Shown here: piece by piece, positions 10,988 through 24,817 of the stretch
Layout: each line of letters opens with the position of its first letter
Numbering within the stretch: position 1 is the stretch's first letter
Assembly: GCF_011386835.1 (NCBI RefSeq)
Contig: NC_088795.1
Span: forward strand, 102,546,434-102,610,433
DNA length: 64,000 bases
From: Chrysemys picta bellii
Lineage: Eukaryota; Chordata; Testudines; Emydidae
Reading direction: 5' to 3'
Position numbers and translations under genes: made by a program
Notes under the pieces: generated by a model
What the model was told of the DNA's origin: nothing
What the model saw: the letters and a program-made list of their open reading frames with translations, nothing else
Database searches by the model: none

Positions 10988-13900
10988 GTCTGAGTGAGAG
11001 GAGGAGATTTTCTACCCACAAATCCAAAGAGTTTACATGACAAGCCTCTGCTGAGCCATGCAGCTGAGCAGCCACTCAGCATTGTTACAGGAGATCGGGG
11101 TCCCTGGAAAAGGGTTGTTTTGTGCGCAGGATCAAGGAACCTAACCCCTATAGACTGCCATTGAGTCGGACTCTACCAATGGTACAGAGCACTGACAAAG
11201 GTGGAGATCATCCAGCTACCACAGCCAACAGGTACTGTTCTTCTGAGAAATAGCAATGCTCTCATTAATGCAGGCTTAGGTACCCTTTTGCATACAATTA
11301 TATGTGGAGATTACATCCACAATACTCACTGTCCTGTAAAAACTATGGGTGAGTAGCTCCACTTTTAGAGTGACGGTACTGGATCCTTTCAGACTGGCTC
11401 AGCTCATGTTTAGCTGGAATTAAAATTGCTTTTTACGAATGTGCCTTCTAGTGTTAAAAAAATGGAATGAAAGAAAACAATTTTTTTTCATTTTGTCTAA
11501 TCATAAATTTTGAATGTTTCCTTAAAAGGCCAATTACTGTACATTTTAACTTTAATATCAATGTAAGTGGGGAAAAGCTAGGTGAACTGGGATTAGTTAC
11601 AGTAGGCAGAGCTCTGATGTGACTGACCTTGTTGTAGTTTAGATTTAATGATTTTTGTGGTTTCATTTCTGCATATTTATTAATTAACTCTGGTTCAGCT
11701 TCTGCAAACGCTAATTTTACAAGAACATTTTTATAATCAAAATGAGAACTTGAATCAAAACTGTGGCTGGAGTTTCCTATAATACTTCAGATTTTTTGCA
11801 GCCAGTTCTGGAAGCTGTACATCTGAAGTATGAAAGCTCAAGAGCAAACCTAAATAAGAGGACCCCGTAACCTAGCCAGCCAAACTGTCAGCAAAGTGGC
11901 AGCAGTGCAGAATCTCTTAGCCATGAATAGCTGCCCTTGAAAACAGTTCTGAAATATTAGAAGAATGTGTATGAGCATCCTTGGGAATTACTGTAATGGA
12001 GGATACAACAAAGTAAACAGTGGTGGAAAAAAATAAGGTTATATCCTCTACCCTCTAAAAGGCCCATTGGGGTAAATGTGAAGTTCTTTTTAAAAACAAT
12101 CAGCCCTCAGAAAAATATAGGGAAGCAGTTTCTCTGCTTCAAAAGGTTTTCTAATGCTTTTCCCAAGTTAACACTTAAAAGTGCTTTTTCTGGAACTTTA
12201 GGAGAATTGTAAAAAAATGAAAGATTCAATGGCTGGACAGGTTCAAGTGCTTGAAATTTAACCTAGAAGGTTCTGTAGCTCTCTTCTCTCACTTTACAAG
12301 AAGTAAATGCCAGTAACTCAATAGGGCCAAATACTGCTCATCTTAGTTACACTAACAATTCCACTAGACTGCCATCAGGAAAGCTAAAACTCATAAAATG
12401 ATGCATTTGTACTTTAAGATTAGATCATATTTCTAATATGTACATCACAGACCAATTAAAAATAGAACTGCTATGCTAAGACCAATTTGTCAAGTGTCAG
12501 CTCTCACTGATCTTGCAAGAAAAAGATCAGACCTCACAGATTTTACAGTTCTACATACCAGGAACTAAAGAGATGAAAAAAATCCTAAATGTGACAGATA
12601 ATATATTAGGATTATTTATAACTATGATCTCAGTGCCCTAAAATGTGCTAAGTGACTCATGAAAGCAGGTAATAATCAATATAGGATAACATTTCAAGGT
12701 TACTTTGAGAAAGTGTTTACTTGAATGTTGAAAGTTCCCAGATTAGTTTACTAGAGTGAGAGATTGTGTTTTAGCCATTCCCATTTTGTAAGGGCTGTTA
12801 CGTTGGTGTGTCACACCAGAATCAGTGCAGGAAAGGAATCGGGCCCAGAGAAGCATGATTATCTCCTTGCTTTCCTCTTGCTGTAGGAGAGTAGTAACTT
12901 GCTGCATTATTCCATACCAGTAGTAAATTACTGGTGTTCCCATGCCGGGTTATCCATATTGGGTGATGTATTGCTGGGAGGATGGAACTTTCCTCACTTC
13001 CAACTCATCTGTTGTAAGATTCTGGTAAATAATCAGCATTTTGCTTATCTTTGTGGATCTGGACCTAAAATCCAGGGAGGCCATGCAGGAATATGAAGTG
13101 ATGTGTGTCTTACTCCTCTTTATGTCTCTATGCAGGTGTGTAGTGCAAAGGACAATCGAGTGCTGAGACAGAGCCTAGATAAATAGATAGAACTAGGAAG
13201 ACAAATGCAACTGGCAGATAGTAAATGAGATGAAAATATAGTTTTATTATGAAATCAGTGCATACAAGACCATGCCACGTGTACAAATTAACTGGAAGAG
13301 TACCAAAGTATCAAAAAGAAATATACAGAAAGGTCAAATTTAGCCATTCAAGTAACATAAAATGTGCCAACCTTTTTCAGAGAAGCCATTCCATAAGTTT
13401 CACATTGTCACATATTTTAGTTTCTCTCATTCAGAATCATTTGCACTGAGGTCTCTATTTACTGTAAATATACTAATGCAGGCTAGTCTACATTTAGGTT
13501 TGGCAGCACCAGTTTCACTGGGAGTATGGTTTAGATACTGCTTAGTATAAGTAAGGGTCCCAGACTCTGTCATTAAATAATTTAAAAGGATGATGCTATA
13601 ATTTTGCTTTCTTCTTGCCAATTTGCTGTAGTACTTCAAAGAGCCTGAGCCATTCCTATTAAATTCAATAAGTTTAGCAGTGGATTCAAAGGAGGTAGTG
13701 CAAGTCACTGAGTGTCTCTAGTGATTTGCTTGATGTCCTCAACTCTGGTTGATGTGAAGAGGAGTAACGGGTGCACAGCATCTCACAAGATTGGGCACCA
13801 AAATTACAGAGAAAAACCATGTAACAGCATGCCAACAAATTTCTAGGAACCAAGGCATCAGGGAGTATGCACTGTGACCTTCCCTTTCCCTGCTGCTTTT

Positions 13901-14459
13901 GGGTGGCTCAAGTTTCACTAGCCAAATGCAATCCTTGACCTGAGCAGAACCTATGTAAGGAGGAGACAAGGCAGAAAGATTCCTTGGATTCTCCACCTCA
14001 CCAGCGCACCCACATTGATGTTTGCCAAAATTTTGCTTGGAGATACTGGGGCAGAAACTCATCTGGTGTCAATTAGCTTAAGCCCATTGCCAATACACCA
14101 TGACTGAGGATTTGGCCCTGTATGTCACAATTCAGCTAAAACTACTACAGATCTGCACTCATGTCTTACAACAAACAGACATGATAGGATAAATAGTTCT
14201 ATTCATTAGGATACAGGAATTAATTGCCATAGCACTGGAAAAAAAGAAAGACAACCCTGGAGATTGAGCCTCCCTGTTTTAGGGGGACCAGCTAAAAACA
14301 TTGATATCTACATTAGCTGCAAAAAACAGTACCTAAGAAAAGGTTAATCTGAAGCATATACAATTTTTATGACAATAATATCTGAGATATTTTCAGTTCA
14401 GCACAGAAGATTGGATATAGGAAAATACAATGACCATTTAAGGGGTGGGGAAATCAAAA
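10988..14459. other. AT-rich sequence without recognisable genes
   Basis: Read on both strands, this 3.5 kb shows only short unrelated ORFs with no domains. It is presumably old intergenic or intronic DNA. Confidence 0.5.
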
Positions 14460-14665
14460 TAGGTGTCGAGAGCCACTTTTTTCATGAAGAGAGTGATAAA
14501 TGTGTGAAACAGGCTGTCAGGCAAACTTGCTGAGGCAAAAACACAGGGGTTCTATGAGAAAAATGAGATGCCACCCACAGGGAAGTAGAGTACTAAGAAT
14601 GGATGAACTTGGACGGGCTGAATGGCCTCTCTCTCTCCCCAATGCGTTCTGTGTTCTCTTCTCAG
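14460..14665 (+). mobile_element. Old LINE 3'-end relic
   Basis: The segment from 'gagagccactttttt' to 'ggacgggctgaatggcctct' resembles the C-terminal/3' UTR part of CR1/L2-type LINEs in which a 'gggc(t)gaatggcct' block precedes the terminus. Only a damaged reading frame is present and no terminal microsatellite is clear. The assignment rests on recalled family resemblance. Confidence 0.4.
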
Positions 14666-15509
14666 TTGTCTTTCCAGCAATCATTTAATTGAAAAATTTA
14701 GTCTGGTTCACAGCTTTATCACAGCATATACAGAGCTTCTTAATTCTGGTCCTGAATTGCCATTCCAATGATGTGTGTCTTTTTCACAGTTGGATATTAG
14801 TGTAACATTCAGCACCGTTGATCTTGGCATTAGTAATATTTTTAAAGTATTTCAGCAGGATTGGCCGTCACATTTGTACAGATGTCAGAACGATCTGCAT
14901 TAACCTTAAGTCTCATTTAAGTGCTACTGTTTGTGTCCTATCATGTCTGCTTCAAGTAAGAATTGGGTACAGAACTGTTGGGGCGTTAGCTGACCTACAA
15001 CAAGGAAAAAGCCTCCGATATACATTTGTCATAATCTTTTATAAAGCTCTCCTCTTTTTCTTCCCCATGCACAAATCATTTACAAACTTAATCAGTTTTG
15101 ATTCTGAGGTGTTTTTTTAGTGTTTATATCTGAGAAGTCACCGAAGTTGTTATAATTTAATGTCACTGAGTGATAGTATTTAGTTAACATTATAGATGCA
15201 ATATCTTGTCATACTAGGTATCTGTAAAACTCTGGACTCTCCAGTGCTACCATTATTAACCTTTACTTTATAACAATTATGCACTAGAATGACGTTTTGA
15301 ATTCAGAATATTTTTGTCTTTCAAAGAGCAGGGGACTGGGGGAGGATTTTGTAGCAATATTAGGTAAACATATCTATTCTAAATTTCTCCACAGACAATC
15401 CCGAGAGGAAAAAGTTTACAATGCCTTAATGCCTGAGCAATAGGAAGTGTTTGTTTGTTTGTTTGTTTTGGGGGAGGGGGGAGAGAATGATTATGCACAT
15501 GGTCTATTG
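14666..15509. other. No recognisable gene
   Basis: AT-rich DNA with a (gttt)n microsatellite at 15449-15470 next to a G-rich run. No other structure is supported. Confidence 0.5.
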
Positions 15510-16009
15510 TGTCACAACCAGAATGAGGGCAGTCATACCTAATAGTGGGAGCAGGAGTCAGGCCACATCAGGTATTTTGAGGTCAGAGTTCAACATGAGC
15601 CACAGAGTGAATTGAGAGTTAGGCTCCAGGAAGCAGGGAGGGTCAGGTTAGCAGGATATGAGGGTTGTACATAAGATTACAGACAACAATCAAATAGTGA
15701 AGTTGAGGATAAACTAGGGTCAGAAGCCAGAGTCTAGGGCGTATTGCAAGCAGGGTCTAGAGCAGAGATAGGTAGAGAGTCTGTGTTGTTGCTCAGACAG
15801 CTCCTTTTCATGGCTTCCTGGTTTAAGTATTGGTATCGGCCAATCAGGGGGCTGTGAGGGGCCACCCGTCAGGTCCTGGTGGATAGTATTTCCTGCTGAA
15901 CCCAGCCTCACAGGGTCCTTCTGTGGGAGCCCAGCCGATGCCTCCTGTGATGATGTGGAGGAGTCAGCAACCCAGAACCCCCATAGTTCCAGCCCTGCAG
16001 GTTCTAACA
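15510..16009. repeat. Probable solo LTR or LTR-like repeat
   Basis: A 500-bp block of distinct, less AT-rich composition begins tgtcacaacc and ends ggttctaaca, so its ends are inverted at 8 of 10 bases and of the TG...CA type. The flanking 5 bases do not match as a target duplication. An ORF on the minus strand (109 codons) has no known domain. Confidence 0.4.
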
Positions 16010-18616
16010 AACTGAATATTCCATATTCAATACCATCTTGAAGAACCACTCAAAGCCCTTTTATTTTTTATTTCTACTTCTCTCAATATTGTTGCATAAC
16101 ATTTTAAAAAAGAAAACAAATGAAAGTGAGTATGTTGGCCTTGTTAAAATGTACAAGCCACAGAAGTTTGTGTGTTAGTTTTTAAAACCAGTGTCAGTCT
16201 TTTATAGAAATTGTGGCAAGAGGATCCTTGGGTTGATTAATAGTCTGTATTGACTGCTTTGTATGCAGTTTATTAGTCTGCATACATTAGTCACATTTGT
16301 CATTCATATTTTAAATAAACTGAAATTTTAAATTCAATACATACATCTGTTATGAAAGAAAGAAAAGACAGACAACAGTCTGACTTCAATCACATACAGA
16401 CACCAGCAAAATTGAAGAGAAACTCAGAGGGTGGTTGCCCATTGGAATATCTGATCAACTATAATGTGATAAATACCTCTAAAAGGTAAATTACTGTTGC
16501 ATAGAAATAGCCATAATCAGGTCTTCTGTTGTATTGTTTGTAAAATTGTAGCAACAGCACAGGCAGAACGTTGGGTTGGGGCATTACCTCAAAAAGAGCA
16601 CATGAATACTTTTGTCTCAGAGAAGCAGGTTCAAAATGGCTTCCAATGACCCAGATGGCTTCATGAATGACAACCGATGCACAATCACAGTTAGGGAACA
16701 AAGACCAGAACCATATAACTAAACTACATGACCAGTTCTAACTAACCTTACTCAGAAACCCAAGTGAAAATACATCACAAAATGCTGCAGTAAAATTTCC
16801 TCTGCACCATAAAGGAATGTTGTAAGAATCCATAGACTGTTGCATATTCAACCTTCCATTCTCTTTAATGTCTTCTGTAATTCTTTTTGTTGATATGTAC
16901 AATAATTGTAGTTGTAGCTGTTTTGAATCTTTAAGACTCTAGCTTAAGTAGGAGCCATGTATCTGTTCATTGAGAAAAAAACAAATAATTTACAAACATA
17001 CATTTCTATTTCTGAGTTCTACTAACAGTCTCCTCCATAAGTGTCTTATTTTAAAATCCAAGCTATCTGGCATTTTTGATAATGTATGCAGTGTGATATA
17101 TGCTCGTCTGCTTTTAACCTCAGGATAGTTTTCATCACTTATATGTCATGCTGATGGTTTTCTATTTTGCTTTATCAGACATATCAGTCATTTTAAATGG
17201 TGTTACTATGTTAATTTGTTTTCTGTTATGTGAAACTTAATTCACAGTTAATGTGTTTCATTTTGCAACATTCATCAGCCATAGACATCTAGCCTTGTAT
17301 CTTTTAACATTCTTACCAAACCCATCTTCTGCTCTTGATGAGCTGTCGATGTTATGTTGCTATTATTTAATTATCCCCACTATATGTCTTTTCTAAAACA
17401 CCTGCCATTATCTACTAGTGTTTTAAAATCTCTGGAAGTATTTACCCTTTCATACTTCACTTTATATAAAAAAAAACCTAACAGAAGTTCAACATGAGAG
17501 CCCAAAAAAATCCTTTCTAAATATTTCATAACTGGTCCCAAAGAAATATTAGATATATAGGAAATAATGTGATTTTGAGGAACAAATTCAGCACATGGAT
17601 TTCTATGTTTGCCTGTGTAACTAGATTTGGGGAAAATTAAACTACATTCCTTCCTTTATATAAATTATGTACAGCAAAGGTTTAAGAATTGACCAAAAAT
17701 GTACCTGGTTGTGGGTGGTTTTTATTTATTTATTTATTTGGACTCTACTGAACGTTCACACATAAGTATAGTAAAATTGCAGACATTCATTTAGATCCAG
17801 ATTTGGCTAACATTACCTGTAATCAATTAATGGGATTGCTCTTGGAATAGGAATGGCAGAATTTGCCTCTTAATTCTAAAGCTATGGTACTATTTACTGT
17901 CTCTTCCTTCTTTATTTTCTTATTTTACCACAGCTTCACTTTTCTCCCTTACCTAACTAATAATTTGCAATACAGATTTTTCTTAAGGTATATGAAATAT
18001 GTATGTCAAAATCCTCCTTCCTTTTCTAATATTTATTTAACCAATTCATCTTAAGTGCATTTTTTATTTCATTTTATTTCTTGAAAGTTTATTTAAACTC
18101 TTTGGATAACGTTCTGGCTCCACAGAAGTCAATGGCAAAATTCCCCTTGGCTGCAATGGAGCCTAGATTTCACCCATCATCTTTGATGACTTAGGAATGC
18201 ATTTTGTATCGCTATGCTAGGATTTATCCTACATATTTACTAACACCATTTACAGGTGCCAGTATTTGAAACAATACAGACACTTTTAAATGTCATGTAC
18301 TGTGTGCTGGATAATAGCATGAAAGGACTCCAGCTAGCATTCTAACAACCTGCATACAGTCTAATTTCCTGGTGCCTCCTTCCCCCCGTGCAATCTGTAC
18401 ACCTCCCTGCAAGTTCCATGCATTTGCTTGACACTAGTTACATTTCAAAAAATGAGGATTACGTTTTGCTGTGCTGAAAGGACTACTTAAACAACCAACA
18501 TAGAAGTAATATTTCTGCTCCTCAGTGAGTATGTGATGAGGATGCCAAGAGAGTATGGTATGTTCAATCCCAGATAAGGAATTTGTGGTTTGTAAGCCCA
18601 AGCTCTAAAGAATGTC
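16010..18616. other. AT-rich sequence without recognisable genes
   Basis: Includes a (ttta)n tract at 17719-17739. No coding, RNA or element boundary could be supported. Confidence 0.5.
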
Positions 18617-18628
18617 ACTCAGTTTAGA

Positions 18629-18798
18629 TGAGACACAAAGTGGGTGAGGTAATATCTTTTATTGGACCAACATCTGTTGGGGAAGGAGAACTTGTCGCCC
18701 TTTCATCATCAGAATTTGGTCCAATTAAAGATATTACTTCACCCACCTTGTCTCTCTTGTATCATGGGACCGAAACAGCTACAGCAACACTGCAAATA
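18629..18798. mobile_element. Palindromic short retroelement, copy 1 (Penelope-like relic?)
   Basis: A plus-oriented arm (gtgggtgaggtaatatcttt) and a minus-oriented arm (aaagatattacttcacccac) of the same repeat face each other across about 45 bp. The unit is flanked by a 12-bp duplication, ACTCAGTTTAGA at 18617-18628 and ACTCAGTCTAGA at 18799-18810, differing at one base. The minus strand at the centre has CTGATGA (18706-18712) followed by GAAA, fragments of a hammerhead core with stem II lost. The related single copy is at 25.2 kb. Confidence 0.6.
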
Positions 18799-18810
18799 AC
18801 TCAGTCTAGA

Positions 18811-19418
18811 TATAATTTCTGAGATATAACAATCACATCAAATTCTTAGCAAATCAGTCAACATCATTGTTACCCTCATATGCTCAGTTTCTGAGCACCA
18901 AGATACAATCGTGTGCATAAAGAATTATGAAATTGCATATTAATTAAAACTAATATGTAATATGACGATTGCTTACTAACATCTTCAGTGTCCTTATTAA
19001 TTTCAATCTGTGCATGGCCTAGGATGTTTCATTTCATGGTGTTACAAACATGCTTTTTCAAGTCTTTCAAAAGGAGGGCAAAACAATTTGCAAAGAGAAT
19101 CACTGAATGCAAAAAATAAAATGCACAAGTCAAATAGAGGGTTAGAAACAGTCATAAGTTTACAGTAAATTATTTTTACAGATCAAATTACTTTGATCAC
19201 TGACCAATGACATACCTTTCCATATTTAGCAGCAACATTTCTACAATGAGTCTTCGTGCAAAGCAAAGATGGCCTCTCATCACCTGCCCCATCTGACTTC
19301 TCAGTCAGCAGCAATGTGTGATCCTGCTACCAAGAAAGTCAATGGGAGATTTGCCTTTAACTTTAATGCAAGCAGTACTGGGTCCCAAATATTTCTTAAT
19401 ACTCTGAAAATAATATCC
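18811..19418. other. No recognisable gene
   Basis: AT-rich DNA separating the palindromic repeat from the CR1 3' end; nothing further seen. Confidence 0.5.
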
Positions 19419-20450
19419 TAGAATCATTGAAATGCAGGCCTGGAAGGGACTTGAGAGTTCAAGTCCAGTCCCCTGAGCTGAAGCAGGACCAAGTAAACCT
19501 AGACCATCCCAGTCAGGTATTTGTTCAACCTGTTCTTAAAAGCCTCCAATGATGGGGTTTCCACAACCTCTTTTGGAAGCCTGTTCCAAAACTAACTCCC
19601 CTTATAGTAAGAAAGCTTTTCTTAATATCTACCTAAATCTCCCTTGTGTAGATTAAGCCCATTGCTTCTTGTCCTACCTTCTGTGGTCATGGAGAACAAT
19701 TGATCACTATTCTCTTTATAACAGTGCTTAACATATCTGAAAACTGTTATCAGGTCCCCACCGAGTCTTTACTTAAGACTAAAAATGCCCAGTTTAACTT
19801 TTCCTCAGGGGTTAGGTTTTCTAAACCTTTTATCATTTTTGTTGCTCTCTCTGGGATTCCTCCAAACTGATCACATCTTTTCTAAAGCCTCGCACCCAGA
19901 AATGGATACAGTACTCCAGGAGAGGCCTCACCAATGCCGAGTAGAGCGGGACAATTACTGCCTGTGTCTTACGTATGAACCTGCTATTAATAAACTCCAG
20001 AATGATATTAGACTTTTCTGCAACTGTATCAAATTGTTGACTCATCCAATTTGTGATCCACTACTACTGCCTACCCATTTTGCAGTTGTGCATTTGATTT
20101 TTCCTTCTTAAATGTAATACATTTCACTTGTCCTTATTGAATTTCAACTTGTTGATTTTAGACCAATTCTCCAATTTTTCAGGGTCATTTTGAATTCTAA
20201 TATTGTACTCCAAAGTTCATGAAATCCCTCCCATATTGGCATCATCCACATATTTATAAGCATACTCACCACTCCATTATGGAAGTCATTAATGAAAATA
20301 TTGAATAATACCAGAGGCTGGATTGATCTCTCTGGGATTCCACTAGATAAGTCTTTCCAGTCTGACAACGAACCATTGATAACTACTCTTTGAGTCCAGT
20401 CTTTTAACCATTTATGCATCCACTTTATATTAATTTAATCTAGACCATGT
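19419..20450 (-). mobile_element. CR1 LINE, 5'-truncated, reverse transcriptase C-terminal half and 3' UTR
   Basis: On the minus strand the sequence reads from RT (WLKDWTQRVVINGS, LFNIFIND) through the CR1 C-terminal domain (VPLYSALVRPLLEYCIHFW) to a 3' UTR ending near 'tagaatcattgaaatgcagg', the typical CR1 terminus. The catalytic FADD region is destroyed by frameshifts, and the frame is split over several ORFs. CR1 elements insert by target-primed reverse transcription and are usually 5'-truncated, as here. This is one of at least five CR1-superfamily copies in the window and among the more diverged. Confidence 0.85.
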
Positions 20451-22160
20451 TTCCCTACTTTATTAATATGCATTAGCTTATTATTTCCTTGTCCTTTCTC
20501 AGTTTTAAAAACAATATAAAATTGTTAAGGCTTCTCAAATTTTCAACATTCTTATAGGTATCAGTGAACAGGCTTGAAATTCACTTTATCACCTTGCTTT
20601 TCTTTTTCTTAGCCATGAGTTACAAGTCTGAATGTCAACACGGACATAATGCTTGTCTTGGAACTACTGAATTTGCACAGTGAATTTCCATGTTTCAATT
20701 CTATCAGGAAAGAAATACATTTTGGTCATGATGAGCAAAAGTGATTAGCCCTACAGATAAAAGGGGGATAGAGTAAGACAGCATTCTCTGGAATCTGTAT
20801 AGATCCAAACTAAATGGCATACAATCAGGTTTGGCAGTTACCATTAGCCTGCAGCTATAGCAACACCTTTTCCCCAGAAGATGTTGTAGAGCAAGGAGCC
20901 TTAGCAGTGACAGGGGTATACCTAGAGAGAATATTTAAAAAATCTGTATGCAGCGGTGTCACTTGATGCTATGTGCTGAAATGTAGAATAATTTCTCCAG
21001 TACAAAAATCTATTAAAATTCATTCAGAAATACCTCCAGGATAGATTTGATGTTGAAGAATCCTACAAGATGTGCAAATACTTTCAGCTTTGATAAGGGA
21101 ATTTATTAAAAGCTAGGGGAAAGTAGTAACCAGGAAATTTAAACTAGCATAAATTTCTACCATAGTCCAAAACAGAGTGAAAATATATTTTTCTTATAAT
21201 TTTTACAAATACACTACTTTAATTAAGAAATCTTTATGATATTTACAAGCTTTCAGACTAAACCCACAAACATTAAATTTGCCTAATGGTTAACTATTTA
21301 AGTACTAACTTTCCAGTAAGATTAATAATGAAACACCCAGGGTATGCAATATAATTATCCTATATAATGAAATAAGTAGTGTTAAAATAAAGAACCCAAA
21401 CCTTCATCCATCTCACAAACCAAACACAAACCTTTTCTGTGATATGGAAAAATCCTTAAATAAATAAATAAAAATTCTGCACAGCATTTTCTTTCCTTGA
21501 TCTAGACTTAATACCAGGTGAAAGGCTACACCTGCAGTATTGCTGAGCTGCCAAACCCAAAGGATTCCAGTAAATTTGGCCAGTGACATTCCAGACAGGC
21601 GCCATGTTATATTTTTAATTTTCGGTACTGTCCCATGCATACCTGCAATGCTTTATTATAGCATGAGCTGATCGGAACTGCTGTTAATCAGATTCCAGGT
21701 TCCTTTCTAACTCCATTTCAGTCACTTGCAACATTTTGAAACTTCTATTTTCTACCTGAAATTTTCTGGCTTGTTTAAATAATACACAATCCCCCCCTCA
21801 CCCCAATAAACCAGAAACCAACAACACACATGCTACTTTAAAAGAATGCTAGTAAGGTTACAAAGTCAACCACTCAAAAAAGTTAGGAAATGCCAGAATT
21901 AAGGTTGTCTGTGCTACATTAATTCAGCCCCCTTGTGCATATGCATGATGATACAGTTGTTAATTACATGATAACATAACTGTTTTTTCTCCACAGGCCG
22001 ACTGCCTCATTCTGTGCACAGGATGAGCCTGCTCTAGAGGTGAATCAGTCTTGTACAATAAAGGAGGCTGTTATCTGTAGTACCACTGAGTAATGTATTA
22101 AATGAGTTGTGACTGTGGCAGGGGACTGCAAGAAGAGAAAGGAGGGTCTCAAGGTTAAGG
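20451..22160. other. AT-rich sequence without recognisable genes
   Basis: Only short ORFs without domains. No element end or target duplication was found. Confidence 0.5.
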
Positions 22161-22163
22161 CAG

Positions 22164-22900
22164 TTGAAGGATGCCCTGGAAAATTGGATTCTGTCCTTGC
22201 CTCTGCCACAGATTTCCTATGTGACGCTGGGCAAATCGCTTAAACGGTGGTTGCTGACTGCATGTTCCTCTTGTTTTGAACACCGGATCTGCTATCCTGT
22301 GGTCTATTTGCAGAAATGTGGAGTGTTCTCAGCTCCAATTGAAGTTAATGGGGGCTATACTTTGAGCATACAATGTGCTAGATCAGGGGACGGCAACCTT
22401 TCAGAAGAGGTGTGCTGAGTCTTCATTTATTCACTCTAATTTAAGGTTTCGTGTCCCAGTAATACATTTTAACATTTTTAGAAGGTCTCTTTCTATAAGT
22501 CTATAATATATAACTAAACTATTATTGTATGTAAAGTAAATAAGGTTTTTAAAATGTTTAAGAAACTTCATTTAAAATTAAATTAAAATGCAGAGCCCCC
22601 GGACCGGTGGCCAGGACCTGGGCAGTGTGAGTGCCACTGAAAATCAGCTCGCATGCCGCCTTCGGCACACGTGCCATAGGTTGCCTACCCCTGTGCTAGA
22701 TAATATTAAGTACTCTGAAAAATCAGGTCCTAAGCATCTCAAATGGGGCAGCCCACATTAGTAGATACTTTTTACCTTAATCTCTCTGTGCTTCAGTTCC
22801 CCATCTGTAAAAAATCTCTAACCTCACGGGGGTGTTGTGAAGATAAATTAATTAATGTTTGTAAAGCATTCAGATGCTATAGTGATGAAAGCCATAGAAA
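22164..22900 (+). repeat. MIR-like SINE relic with internal insertions
   Basis: The left part ('ctctgccacagatttcctatgtgac...gggcaaatcgctt') and the right part ('tctgtgcttcagttccccatctgtaaaa...cacgggggtgttgtga') match successive segments of a MIR-type tRNA-derived SINE with an L2-like tail. About 500 bp of other sequence separates them, including the hAT MITE at 22384-22693 and a short turtle repeat on either side of it. Old SINE, heavily diverged. Confidence 0.6.
22384..22693. mobile_element. hAT-type MITE with 8-bp target duplication
   Basis: The 310-bp element begins caggggacggcaacctttc and ends aggttgcctacccctg, giving good inverted ends, and is flanked by the perfect duplication TGCTAGAT at 22376-22383 and 22694-22701. 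The right end matches that of the GC-rich palindromic fragment at 40.8-41.1 kb, so both belong to one family. No transposase is encoded. Confidence 0.9.
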
Positions 22901-24809
22901 AGCCCATGAGGAAATTAGTAACTCTCTCTTCACAGCAGGGTTTGAATAGTGTAGTAATAGAATAGAATAGTGTAATAGTAAAGTAAACAAGGCATGGGGC
23001 TACACATTAAACAATAAGAAAAAAATAGAATAGCTACATCATTCAATATGTGCTACACCATCCATCTTGTGCACTGTATGATGCCAAGGTCCTGAAGAAA
23101 AAAAAATAGGCTGTAATTATGTAATTAGAGACTGTATCATAATACATATACCCAAAGGAGCTAAATTAAGGTTGCACAGGTCCTTAAATATCAATAGTAT
23201 ATTTAGTGTAATATGTGTTAATGAAGCACCTTTGATACTGACAGAAGTAAAGGCAACAGCCGAGATTTTCCAAAGGTGACTAATTAGGCACCCAAAGTCA
23301 CTAGAAAAGCCTGATTTTCAAAAAAAAACATGCAGAGCACACACCCTCTTAAAATCAAATCCCTTTAGGGTATCTTAGTTTGGGCACCCAAAAACTGAGA
23401 CATCCAAAATTACTAGTCACATTTGAAAATTTTGCCATTATCCATATTGGCAAATATCTGTTCACTAAGGCTATGGTTGAACCAGCAATGACATTATCCA
23501 CTTGATATCATCTGCCACATTAAACCCCTTTAGTCTCTTTTATTTTACCACATTTATAAAGTGGTTTAACATCCTATCTTTGAATAGAAGGCCCTGTACA
23601 AGTGCTAAGTACTATTAAAATGACTCTAAAAATGTAGAAAAGTGAAAAAAAAATCAAATTTCAGTCATCTTCATCTCCATGTGCTTGTGTGATTCCAGAG
23701 ATGTGAAAGAGGAGTGTTTTATTTCAGTGGAATGGGATAGGGTGGGATGGCATCCACAGAAGAGGAGTATCTCCTTCCATCTCTTAGCTGACCCCCTTGA
23801 CCCATTTTTTTTTGTTTTCAGGGTCAGTAAGGTGGGGTTTTACAAGCATACCCCTTCTGTCAGGTAGTGGCACAAAAAAAGGTGAGTGCAAGTATCTAGG
23901 GGTTCCTCTTGAAATTAATACACACTACTTGCTTGAGCCCTATTCAGGAACCTAGGGGAAAACCTCCATGAGCATCCTCAACATACAATACTTTCCCTCT
24001 CACAAGCAGTCTATGCACCAAACAAGGAAAACTCTACCAAGGGGGAAAGGAACACAGCATTGATTTGGAAACATAAGTCAGGAATAATATATGAATAACA
24101 AGTAAAACACCCACCCTCAGTATCTTTGGCAGTAGTCTTTTGCCTCAGTTTCTCCATCTGACAGTGTGACCATCCAACGGGCAAGTGTCCCTGTCACATG
24201 ACATTTTCCCCCCTTCCCCTTCTGTGCACTCCACTCATGGTTTGTTATCATTGGTTCATGAAGTTCCAGAGTACAGGAATGCATTCAGGCAGATACATCT
24301 CCAGCCCTAAGAGGAAAAGCTGCCTGGCTTCTGTGGGGAGATACCTTGCTATTACCTCTTCGCATGATGCTGCCTCCAGAATCTCTCTCGCCGTAATGCT
24401 GCTTCCATGCGGTCTCTCACCATCATGTTACCTCTATGCTGTCTTTCAGCACACTCTCATTTCTAGCCAGGATGCCAAGTTCAGATCCCCAGGCTCCTAA
24501 CTCAGTTATAAGGATTACAAGTCTAGAGATACTAGATAGGACCACTTTGTTACCTCTTCTATGATGCTGGATCCAGGCCTTTATCAGAGTTCACTCAGGT
24601 TCGATTTTACCTAGAACCAGGACTAGAGTCCTTGCCCCCAGGGATTCACTCCTCATGAGAAAGTAGGAGCCCCTTTTTCTCTGCCTTGTGTTCAGCTCCA
24701 CTCCTCCGCTCACTCCTCACTGAGGGCATATTAAGTATATGCCCTTTTGTCACACAATAAGAACAACATTTTATTAATCCTACACCCAAAATTGTAATGA
24801 ATCTTAACC
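22901..24809. other. No recognisable gene
   Basis: At 23260-23440 there is a degraded short repeat with 'gattttcaaaggtg...gggcacccaaaaact...tgaaaattttgcc' words. At 23870-24755 the composition changes and the block ends in 'ttgtcaca', which may mark an LTR-like repeat, but the other end was not found. Confidence 0.4.
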
Positions 24810-24817
24810 AAAATGAT

